Positions 1 through 7,257 of a stretch of 45,877 nt of DNA are shown piece by piece. This DNA is from Pseudomonas taiwanensis DSM 21245 (lineage in GTDB: Bacteria > Pseudomonadota > Gammaproteobacteria > Pseudomonadales > Pseudomonadaceae). Below the pieces are notes generated by a model that worked only from the letters and a program-made list of their open reading frames with translations, made no database searches and was not told where the DNA came from. The stretch is taken from positions 1-45,877 of the forward strand of contig NZ_AUEC01000040.1 in assembly GCF_000425785.1 (NCBI RefSeq), in the 5' to 3' direction. Made by a program: the position numbers and the translations under genes. The number at the start of each line of letters is the position of its first letter. Position 1 is the first letter of the stretch.

Positions 1-36
1 AGCTAACCAATACTAATTGCCCGTGAGGCTTGACCA
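1..36 (+). rRNA. rrl: 23S rRNA, 3' end (partial)
   Basis: The first bases match the conserved 3' terminus of Pseudomonas 23S rRNA (the stretch ending in GTGAGGCTTGACC), and a 5S gene follows about 130 bases later. The rest of the gene lies upstream of the window. The exact 3' end is estimated from the family, so it may be off by a few bases. Confidence 0.85.
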
Positions 37-167
37 TATAACACCCAAGCAATTTGCTGACGCAGATTGCGGTGGTGAAGACGAAACGACCGAAAGTTCG
101 CAAGACCACAAATTCACATATCCGAATTGGCCAAGAGTGTTTACACGACATTCTGGCAACAGAATTT

Positions 168-285
168 CTTGACGACCATAGAGCATTGGAACCACCTGAT
201 CCCATCCCGAACTCAGCAGTGAAACGATGCATCGCCGATGGTAGTGTGGGGTTTCCCCATGTGAGAGTAGGTCATCGTCAAGATT
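168..285 (+). rRNA. rrf: 5S rRNA
   Basis: The sequence contains the 5S core (CCTGATCCCATCCCGAACTC and the GATGGTAGTGTGGGG loop region). The termini CTTGACGACC and GGTCATCGTCAAG pair with each other as the closing helix I. The length of about 117 bases fits bacterial 5S. It sits between the 23S tail and an intrinsic terminator, so it is the last gene of an rRNA operon. Ends are set by the helix and may be off by one or two bases. Confidence 0.95.
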
Positions 286-293
286 CATTTCGC

Positions 294-333
294 AAAACCC
301 CTATCTGCGCGAGCAGGTAGGGGTTTTGTCTTT
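294..333 (+). terminator. rRNA operon intrinsic terminator
   Basis: Inverted repeat AAAACCCCTA...TAGGGGTTTT followed by GTCTTTC, directly after 5S rRNA. It is a GC-rich stem with a U-rich tail, as expected at the end of an rrn operon. Confidence 0.85.
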
Positions 334-431
334 CTGGCGCAGTCGCGCACGCGTGTCCCCCGCATTAGTCGCCTCCCACATTTGCAGCCAGATCACTAGA
401 ATAGAGCCGACGTACCCATTCAGAGCTCTGT

Positions 432-1091
432 ATGCCCAACCCTTTAGAACCTGAAGCGCTAGATCGACTCCCCCTTAAAGAGCTCGTCGCCTGTCATGAA
501 TGCGACCTGTTGATGCGCAAGCCGGTACTGCAGCGAGACGAAAAGGCTCAGTGCCCGCGCTGTGGATATGAGCTGTACGCTCACCGTCATAACGTGGTCA
601 ACCGCAGCCTGGCCCTGGTGCTGACAGCTTTGTTGCTCTACGTGCCCGCCAACTTCCTGCCGATCATGCAGTTGCACCTGCTTGGGCAGACCTCCGATGA
701 CACCGTCTGGACAGGTGTGGTGGGTCTGTACAATTCGCAAATGCGGGGTGTGGCAGTGGTGGTCTTCCTCTGCAGCATGGCCATCCCTGCGGTGAAATTA
801 CTGTGTCAGTTGCTGGTGCTGTTGAGCATTCGCCTCGACGTAGGGCGCAGCTACGGTTTGCTGTTCTATCGCATTTATCATCATTTGCGAGATTGGGGCA
901 TGCTCGAGGTCTATTTCATGGGCGTGCTGGTGGCGATCGTCAAGCTCGTCGACCTGGCCGAGCTTACCGTAGGGCTTGGCCTGTTCTGCTTTATCAGTCT
1001 TTTGCTGATACAGGTCTGGCTCGAAGTGGTGATGTCTCCACACCAGATCTGGAGCGCACTTTCCGGGGAGGATCTCCATGCGGGCGATTGA
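432..1091 (+). CDS. LetA/PqiA-family membrane protein, first half
   Basis: A 219-aa integral membrane protein of the paraquat-inducible protein A (PqiA/LetA, YebS) family. Two CxxC pairs lie near the N-terminus (CHEC at about residue 22 and CPRC at about 41), forming a zinc-ribbon-like site, followed by about four hydrophobic segments starting near residue 60. E. coli PqiA and LetA carry two such modules in one chain of about 420 residues. Here each module is its own gene, and the second starts inside the 3' end of this one. With the MCE protein that follows it probably forms an envelope-spanning lipid transport complex, this protein being the inner-membrane part. The family is clear; the substrate is not known from the sequence. 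Confidence 0.9.
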   Translation: MPNPLEPEALDRLPLKELVACHECDLLMRKPVLQRDEKAQCPRCGYELYAHRHNVVNRSLALVLTALLLYVPANFLPIMQLHLLGQTSDDTVWTGVVGLYNSQMRGVAVVVFLCSMAIPAVKLLCQLLVLLSIRLDVGRSYGLLFYRIYHHLRDWGMLEVYFMGVLVAIVKLVDLAELTVGLGLFCFISLLLIQVWLEVVMSPHQIWSALSGEDLHAGD

Positions 1092-1701
1092 TGCAGGCAT
1101 CCTGGTCTGTAATGAATGCCATGAGTTGAACCGCCAGGAGGCCGACAGTACTTCGCAGACCTGCACGCGGTGTGGTGCGGTCGTGCATGCGCGTCGGCCA
1201 AACAGTATCGTGCGCACTTGGGCGCTGCTGATCACTGCGTCGATCCTCTACATTCCGGCGAACATGCTGCCGATCATGACCGTCAGCACGCTTGGGCAGG
1301 GTAGCCCCGACACCATCATGTCCGGTGTTATTACCCTGCTGCAGCACGGCATGCTGCCAATTGCCGCCGTGGTGTTCATTGCCAGCATTTTGGTACCCAC
1401 CTTCAAGTTGGTGGGTATCGGCCTGCTGCTGTACTCGGTGCAGCGTCACCAGCCCTTGTCAGCGCGACAAAGGATCCTGATGTACCGCTTCATCGAATTC
1501 ATTGGGCGCTGGTCCATGCTCGATATCTTCGTCATTGCCATATTAGTGGCCGTGGTGAATTTCGGGCGTATCGCCAGTGTCGAAGCCAACTTGGGCGCCG
1601 TTGCATTTGCCAGTGTGGTGATCCTGACGATGCTCGCAGCTTTAACTTTTGATCCCCGACTGATCTGGGATAACACGGAGTCGGATGACGACCATGAGTG
1701 A
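1078..1701 (+). CDS. LetA/PqiA-family membrane protein, second half
   Basis: A 207-aa protein equivalent to the second module of PqiA/LetA. It has CNEC and CTRC zinc-ribbon pairs near residues 12 and 31, then about four membrane segments; the ILYIPANMLPIMTVS stretch closely parallels LLYVPANFLPIMQLH of the preceding gene, so the two modules are homologous. The start overlaps the upstream gene by 14 bases and has a GGGGAGG ribosome site about 5 bases upstream, suggesting translational coupling. Its 3' end overlaps the MCE gene. It probably pairs with the first half to rebuild a full LetA unit. Confidence 0.9.
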   Translation: MRAIDAGILVCNECHELNRQEADSTSQTCTRCGAVVHARRPNSIVRTWALLITASILYIPANMLPIMTVSTLGQGSPDTIMSGVITLLQHGMLPIAAVVFIASILVPTFKLVGIGLLLYSVQRHQPLSARQRILMYRFIEFIGRWSMLDIFVIAILVAVVNFGRIASVEANLGAVAFASVVILTMLAALTFDPRLIWDNTESDDDHE

Positions 1702-3994
1702 CGTGCCTACGGCTAGAACCCGACCAGCTTCGAACTGGTCGGCTATCTGGATTTTGCCGCTGATCGCCTTGCTGATCGGTGGCTGGTTGGCTTGGCAGGC
1801 CTATCGCGATGCGGGTGTTGAAATCGAAGTTCGATTCGAGAGCGGGGAAGGAATCGTCGCCAACAAGACCGAAGTCATCTACAAGGGCATGCCCGTCGGC
1901 AAGGTGAAGAGCCTGGTGCTCGATGCCAAGGGCGAGAACCAAGGTGTCATCGCCACCATTGAGATGAACAAGGCCGCCCAGCCTCATCTGAATAAAGGCA
2001 CGCGCTTCTGGCTGGTCAAGCCCAGTGTCAGCCTGGCAGGTATTTCCGGCCTTGAGACACTGGTGTCCGGTAACTACATCGCGGTGAGCCCAGGCGAGGG
2101 TGAGCGCACCAAGCGCTTCACTGCGCTGAAAGTGGCGCCGCCGCTGTCGGACTCCGAGCCAGGCCTGCACCTTACCCTCAAAGCCGAACGGCTGGGTTCG
2201 CTCAACCGTGACAGCCCCGTGTTCTATAAGCAGATCCAGGTGGGTCGGGTAAAGAGCTACCGCTTGTCCGAGGATCAGGAAACCGTCGAGATCAAAGTGT
2301 TCATCGAACCGGCTTATGCCAGCCTGGTGCGAAAGCACACGCGGTTCTGGAATGCCAGTGGCATCAGCATCGACGCTGACCTGTCTGGCGTGAAGGTGCG
2401 CAGCGAGTCGCTGTCCAGTATCGTGGCCGGGGGGATTGCCTTCGCCACACCGGAATACCGCAAGGACAGCCCGCCCACCGATCCGAGCCTGCCATTCCGT
2501 CTGTACGAGGACTTCGATGCAGCCCAGGCGGGAATACGGATCAAGGTCAAGCTCACCGACTATGAAGGCTTGCAGGCCGGGCGCACGCCCGTGATGTACA
2601 AGGGGATCCAGGTCGGTTCGCTCAAGGCCCTGAAGATGGAAGACAACCTGGGCAGTGCCACGGCCGAACTGACACTCGACCCGCTGGCCGAGGACTACCT
2701 GGTAGAAGGCACGCAGTTTTGGGTGGTCAAGCCGTCGATCTCCCTGGCCGGCATCACCGGCCTGGAAGCATTGGTCAAAGGTAACTACATCGCGATTCGT
2801 CCGGGCGAGAAGGGGGCCAAGCCTCTGCGCGAGTTCGAGGCCAGGCCCAAGGCGCCACCGCTCGACCTGAAATCCCCAGGCCTGCACATGGTGCTGTTCG
2901 CCGATACCTTGGGATCGCTCGAAATCGGCAGCCCGGTGATGTACCGCCAGGTCAAGGTCGGTAGCGTGCAGAGCTACCAGTTTGCCCGTAACAGCAATCG
3001 CATCCTGATTGGCGTGCATATCGAGCAGGAGTACCAGAACCTGGTAAACGGCTCGTCCCGATTCTGGAACGTCAGCGGTATCACGCTGACCGGAGGGCTG
3101 TCGGGCATCAAGATCAAGAGCGAGTCACTGCAGACGCTGATGGCCGGCGGTATCGCATTCGACACACCGGTTGCGAACGTGGCGCTCAAACGCCGGATTC
3201 CACGTTTCCGCCTGCATGAGAGCCAGGAGGCAGTGAATCGTGCCGGCACCTTGGTGACCATCCGTGTCACCCGGGCCGATGGCTTGAAGCCTGGTACCGC
3301 GATTCGCTTCCGTGGCCTGGATGTGGGCAGTGTCGAGAGTGTCGACCTGACTGCTGACCTGCAAGCAGTGCTGCTGCGTGCGCGCATTACCGAAGCAGCC
3401 GACCGCATTGCCCGTGTCGGTACTCAGTTCTGGGTGGTCAAGCCTTCACTTGGTCTCGTACGCACCGAGAACCTGGATACCCTGGTAGGTGGGCAATACC
3501 TGGAAGTGCTGCCGGCAGCCAAGGACAAGGGGCCGCAGCGTGACTTCATTGCACTGGCCGATGCCCCGGCGTTCACGGAGCCGGAAGTCGGCTTGCCCCT
3601 GACCCTGAGCGCGCCCCGCCGTGGGTCTATCAAGCCGGGCGTACCTGTCACCTACCGTGAAGTGGCGGTAGGCAAGGTCACCGGCTTCGAGCTTGGGCAG
3701 AATGCCGACCGGGTGCTGATCCATATCCTGATCGAGCCTCGCTACGCCGCCTTGGTACGCAGTGGCAGCCGATTCTGGAACAGCAGCGGCTTTGGCTTCG
3801 ATTGGGGTCTGTTCAAAGGCGCCACGGTGCGGACCGAATCGGTGGAGACGCTGATCGATGGCGGTATCGCCTTTGCGACACCGGATGGCGAACAGATGGG
3901 CACCCCAGCCCGGCCTCAGCAGACCTTTGCCTTGTTCGACAAGGCCGAGGATGAATGGCTGCAATGGGCGCCCAAGATCCAGATTGCCAAGTAA
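1685..3994 (+). CDS. LetB/PqiB-type MCE-domain lipid transport protein
   Basis: A 769-aa protein with a short cytoplasmic N-terminus, one membrane segment (about residues 20-38) and then tandem MCE domains in the periplasm. I count six MCE repeats, each with the pattern of an extended strand followed by YKG/YR and VG.V (for example around VIYKGMPVGKVKSL, VMYKGIQVGSLKAL and VTYREVAVGKVTGF). E. coli PqiB has three and LetB seven, so this resembles a somewhat shorter LetB. Such proteins stack MCE rings into a tube that carries phospholipids between inner and outer membranes. The alternative start at 1694 (MSDVPTA) is also plausible: a GGAG lies only 4 bases before 1685. It overlaps the upstream letA-like gene, so the three form an operon. 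Confidence 0.92.
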   Translation: MTTMSDVPTARTRPASNWSAIWILPLIALLIGGWLAWQAYRDAGVEIEVRFESGEGIVANKTEVIYKGMPVGKVKSLVLDAKGENQGVIATIEMNKAAQPHLNKGTRFWLVKPSVSLAGISGLETLVSGNYIAVSPGEGERTKRFTALKVAPPLSDSEPGLHLTLKAERLGSLNRDSPVFYKQIQVGRVKSYRLSEDQETVEIKVFIEPAYASLVRKHTRFWNASGISIDADLSGVKVRSESLSSIVAGGIAFATPEYRKDSPPTDPSLPFRLYEDFDAAQAGIRIKVKLTDYEGLQAGRTPVMYKGIQVGSLKALKMEDNLGSATAELTLDPLAEDYLVEGTQFWVVKPSISLAGITGLEALVKGNYIAIRPGEKGAKPLREFEARPKAPPLDLKSPGLHMVLFADTLGSLEIGSPVMYRQVKVGSVQSYQFARNSNRILIGVHIEQEYQNLVNGSSRFWNVSGITLTGGLSGIKIKSESLQTLMAGGIAFDTPVANVALKRRIPRFRLHESQEAVNRAGTLVTIRVTRADGLKPGTAIRFRGLDVGSVESVDLTADLQAVLLRARITEAADRIARVGTQFWVVKPSLGLVRTENLDTLVGGQYLEVLPAAKDKGPQRDFIALADAPAFTEPEVGLPLTLSAPRRGSIKPGVPVTYREVAVGKVTGFELGQNADRVLIHILIEPRYAALVRSGSRFWNSSGFGFDWGLFKGATVRTESVETLIDGGIAFATPDGEQMGTPARPQQTFALFDKAEDEWLQWAPKIQIAK

Positions 3995-4079
3995 GGGGCA
4001 TTTCTCAGGCGGGGCCGCGTGCGGCCCCCACTGATTGCCAGCGAACCGGCGATTGCGGAAGCACAAATCGCAGGCAATA

Positions 4080-4105
4080 AAAAACCGACCCTAGGGTCGG
4101 TTTTT
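4080..4105 (-). terminator. rpsT intrinsic terminator (probably bidirectional)
   Basis: Perfect palindrome AAAAACCGACCC/GGGTCGGTTTTT about 15 bases past the rpsT stop. It has A and T runs on both sides, so it can end rpsT transcription on the minus strand and letB transcription on the plus strand. Confidence 0.9.
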
Positions 4106-4120
4106 CGACAAGCGCGTCGC

Positions 4121-4399
4121 TTAGGCAGCTGCAGCTTCTTTCAGCGCCTTGATGTGGCCATTCAGACGGCCTTTGTGGCGAGCAGCCTTGTTCTTGTGGA
4201 TGATGCCCTTGTCGGCCATACGGTCGATTACAGGCACAGCCAGGATGTAGGCGGCTTGCGCTTTTTCGGCGTCTTTTGCGTCGATGGCTTTGACTACATT
4301 CTTGATGTAGGTGCGGACCATGGAACGCAGGCTGGCGTTGTGGCTGCGACGCTTCTCAGCCTGTTTTGCACGTTTCTTGGCGGAAGGTGTGTTGGCCAC
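4121..4399 (-). CDS. rpsT: 30S ribosomal protein S20
   Basis: A 92-aa, very basic protein beginning MANTPSAKKRAKQAEKRR, the signature N-terminus of ribosomal protein S20, which binds 16S rRNA early in assembly of the small subunit. The start codon is GTG with a GAGGAG ribosome site upstream. E. coli rpsT starts with UUG and this weak start is part of its autoregulation, so the non-ATG start here may have the same role (inference). The gene is monocistronic, divergent from murJ, and ends at a strong palindromic terminator. Confidence 0.98.
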   Translation of the reverse strand: MANTPSAKKRAKQAEKRRSHNASLRSMVRTYIKNVVKAIDAKDAEKAQAAYILAVPVIDRMADKGIIHKNKAARHKGRLNGHIKALKEAAAA

Positions 4400-4649
4400 C
4401 GTCGAGCTCCTCGAAAGACTTTAGGTAAATAGCAAACAAAATAGGCCGCGAATCATGCCGATCAGTCGAGCGGATGTCAAGGCCACCTGCAGGGTTCCGC
4501 CGAGCGGTGCGCCAACAAGAGGGAAATATTCCTTTCTGCTGCGCGACCTGTAAACTCGGGAATTTTTGGCTCCCATGCGAAGGCGCGGGAGTATCGCACA
4601 TTCGGACGCTGTCTGGCAGCGTCCTCTGCCCTTGGCGTGAAACTTTTCG

Positions 4650-6188
4650 ATGAACCTGCTCAAATCCCTCGCCGCTGTCAGCTCCATCACCATGATTTCC
4701 AGGGTACTGGGCTTCGTTCGTGACACCATCCTGGCGCGTGTGTTTGGCGCTGGTATCGCCACCGACGCCTTCTTCATCGCCTTCAAGCTGCCCAACCTGC
4801 TGCGACGCATTTTCGCCGAGGGCGCATTCTCGCAAGCCTTCGTGCCGATCCTGGCCGAGTACAAGACTCAACAGGGCGAGGAGGCGACCCGCACCTTCAT
4901 CGCCTATGTCAGTGGCCTGCTGACCCTGGCCTTGGCGCTGGTCACCGCCGTCGGCATCCTCGCCGCGCCCTGGGTGGTGTGGGCAACCGCGCCCGGGTTC
5001 GTCGACAGCCCCGAGAAGTACCAGCTGACCACCGACCTGCTGCGCGTGACCTTTCCTTATATACTGTTGATCTCGTTGTCGTCCCTGGCCGGCGCGATCC
5101 TCAATACCTGGAACCGTTTCTCCGTCCCGGCGTTCACCCCGACCTTGCTGAACGTGGCGATGATCGCCTTCGCGTTGCTGCTGACGCCGTATTTCGACCC
5201 GCCCATCATGGCGCTGGCCTGGGGGGTACTGGCCGGCGGCCTGGCGCAACTCGTCTACCAGCTGCCGGCGCTGAAGAAGATCGGCATGCTCGTGCTGCCG
5301 CGCCTCAACCTGCGCGACACGGGCGTCTGGCGCGTGCTCAAGCAGATGCTGCCGGCCATCCTGGGGGTGTCGGTCAGCCAGATCTCGCTGATCATCAACA
5401 CCATCTTCGCGTCCTTCCTGGTGGCCGGCTCGGTGTCGTGGATGTACTACGCCGACCGCCTCATGGAACTGCCGTCAGGCGTGCTGGGCGTCGCGTTGGG
5501 CACCATCCTGCTGCCGACCCTGGCCAAGACCTACGCCAACAAGGACCGCGAAGAGTATTCGCGCATTCTCGACTGGGGCCTGCGACTGTGCTTCCTGCTG
5601 GTGCTGCCCTGCACCCTGGCCCTGGCGATCCTGGCCGAGCCGCTGACCGTGGCACTGTTCCAGTACGGCAAGTTCAGCGCCTTCGATGCGGCCATGACCC
5701 AGCGTGCGCTCATCGCCTATTCCGTGGGCTTGCTGGCGATCATTCTGGTCAAGGTGCTGGCACCTGGCTTCTATGCGCAGCAGAATATCCGGACACCGGT
5801 GAAGATCGCCATTTTCACCCTGGTCTGCACCCAGCTGTTCAACCTGGCGCTGATCGGCCCCCTCAAGCATGCCGGCCTGGCCCTGGCCATCAGCCTTGGC
5901 GCCTGCCTCAATGCCGGACTGCTGTTCTGGAAGCTGCGCAGCCAGCAATTGTTCCAGCCGCAGCCAGGCTGGGCCATGTTCCTGTTCAAGCTGGTGTTGG
6001 CGGTGACGCTGATGTCGGCGGTGTTGCTGGTGGGCATGCATTACCTGCCAGCCTGGGAGCTGGGCGGCATGCTCGAACGTTTCGTACGCCTGGGGGCATT
6101 GATCCTGGCGGGGGTGGTGACCTATTTCGGTTGCCTGTACCTGTGTGGTTTCCGGCCCCGGCATTTCGCCCGCAAGGCCCTGCATTGA
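4650..6188 (+). CDS. murJ: Lipid II flippase MurJ
   Basis: A 512-aa polytopic membrane protein of the MviN/MurJ family in the MOP flippase superfamily, with about 14 hydrophobic segments. The N-terminus MNLLKSLAAVSSITMISRVLGFVRD and the following DAFFIAFKLPNLLRRIFAEGAF are typical of MurJ, including the conserved Arg and Asp residues of the transport cavity. It moves the peptidoglycan precursor lipid II across the inner membrane. It lies divergently from rpsT (250-base gap) and about 120 bases before ribF, the usual Pseudomonas order. Confidence 0.97.
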   Translation: MNLLKSLAAVSSITMISRVLGFVRDTILARVFGAGIATDAFFIAFKLPNLLRRIFAEGAFSQAFVPILAEYKTQQGEEATRTFIAYVSGLLTLALALVTAVGILAAPWVVWATAPGFVDSPEKYQLTTDLLRVTFPYILLISLSSLAGAILNTWNRFSVPAFTPTLLNVAMIAFALLLTPYFDPPIMALAWGVLAGGLAQLVYQLPALKKIGMLVLPRLNLRDTGVWRVLKQMLPAILGVSVSQISLIINTIFASFLVAGSVSWMYYADRLMELPSGVLGVALGTILLPTLAKTYANKDREEYSRILDWGLRLCFLLVLPCTLALAILAEPLTVALFQYGKFSAFDAAMTQRALIAYSVGLLAIILVKVLAPGFYAQQNIRTPVKIAIFTLVCTQLFNLALIGPLKHAGLALAISLGACLNAGLLFWKLRSQQLFQPQPGWAMFLFKLVLAVTLMSAVLLVGMHYLPAWELGGMLERFVRLGALILAGVVTYFGCLYLCGFRPRHFARKALH

Positions 6189-6272
6189 AGCTGAAGGCGG
6201 GTCAGGCGTCGGTTTTTCGCATTCCACGCCACCCCTTGGCGCTGTTGCCTGTCACCAGCGCCCGGGTGTGGT

Positions 6273-6278
6273 TATAAT
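6273..6278 (+). promoter_or_regulatory. Candidate -10 element of the ribF operon promoter
   Basis: A perfect TATAAT lies in the murJ-ribF gap. No -35 box with good spacing is clear (TTGCCT at 6245 is 22 bases away). A transcript from here would begin near 6285, which leaves almost no leader for an ATG at 6289 and supports the ribF start at 6307. Confidence 0.5.
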
Positions 6279-6306
6279 CGGCCACTTTATGAGCAAGAAG
6301 CGCGTT

Positions 6307-7257
6307 ATGCAGCTGGTTCGAGGTCTTCACAACCTGCGCCCCGAGCACCGGGGCTGTGTCGCCACCATTGGCAACTTCGACGGGGTTCACCGTGGCCACC
6401 AGGCAATCCTGGCGCGCCTGCGCGAGCGCGGCCAGGCCATGGGCCTGCCCACTTGCGTGGTGGTCTTCGAGCCTCAGCCTCGCGAATACTTCGCCCCGGA
6501 CACCGCGCCCGCGCGCCTGGCACGCCTGCGCGACAAGGTCGAGCTGCTGGCTGGCGAAGGTATTGACCGCGTTCTATGCCTGTCTTTCAACCAACGTCTG
6601 AGCCAGCTCAGCGCCGAGGCCTTCGTCAAGGCGATCCTGGTCGATGGTCTTGGCGTGAAGCATCTGGAAGTGGGCGATGACTTCCGCTTCGGCTGCGACC
6701 GCGCCGGCGATTTCGCCTTCCTGGTTGAGGCAGGTCACCGCTACGGCTTCACCGTCGAGGCGGCCAACACCGTGATTCAGGACGGCCTGCGCGTCAGCAG
6801 CACCGAGGTGCGCAAGGCGTTGTCCGAGGCCAACTTCGAACTGGCCGAACACCTGCTGGGCCGCCCGTACAGCATCACCGGGCGGGTATTGCATGGCCAG
6901 AAGCTGGCGCGCCAGCTTGGCACCCCAACCGCCAACATCCAGCTCAAGCGCCGCCGCGTGCCGCTGTCCGGGGTCTACCTGGCCAGTATCGAGATCGACG
7001 GCAAGGCCTGGCCGGGCGTTGGCAACATTGGCGTGCGCCCCACCGTATCCGGTGACGGGCGCCCGCACCTCGAGATTCATCTGCTGGATTATGCCGGCGA
7101 TCTGTATGGCCGGCGCCTGACGGTGGAATTCCACCACAAGCTGCGTGAAGAGCAGCGTTTCGCCTCCCTGGAGGCGCTGAAGTCGGCGATCGACGCGGAC
7201 ATCGCCGCCGCACGTGCACATTGGCACGCTCAACCGCTAACGAAGAGCCTGAAATGA
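6307..7257 (+). CDS. ribF: Bifunctional riboflavin kinase/FAD synthetase
   Basis: A 316-aa protein that phosphorylates riboflavin to FMN and adenylates FMN to FAD. The N-terminal FAD synthetase domain has TIGNFDGVHRGHQ (nucleotidyltransferase HxGH-like motif, residues about 20-32) and SSTEVRKAL; the C-terminal flavokinase domain begins near residue 185 with GRVLHGQKLARQLGTPTANI. The start MQLVRGLHNLRP was chosen because the family begins there and a TATAAT box sits just upstream; an in-frame ATG at 6289 is the alternative. The stop overlaps the ileS start (ATGA). It is the first gene of the ribF-ileS-lspA-fkpB-ispH operon. Confidence 0.97.
   Translation: MQLVRGLHNLRPEHRGCVATIGNFDGVHRGHQAILARLRERGQAMGLPTCVVVFEPQPREYFAPDTAPARLARLRDKVELLAGEGIDRVLCLSFNQRLSQLSAEAFVKAILVDGLGVKHLEVGDDFRFGCDRAGDFAFLVEAGHRYGFTVEAANTVIQDGLRVSSTEVRKALSEANFELAEHLLGRPYSITGRVLHGQKLARQLGTPTANIQLKRRRVPLSGVYLASIEIDGKAWPGVGNIGVRPTVSGDGRPHLEIHLLDYAGDLYGRRLTVEFHHKLREEQRFASLEALKSAIDADIAAARAHWHAQPLTKSLK

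Noticed and set aside
6145..6306. Upstream extension of the ribF frame to 6145 or 6289
   Set aside because: The first overlaps murJ and has no family similarity; the second is too close to the likely transcription start.
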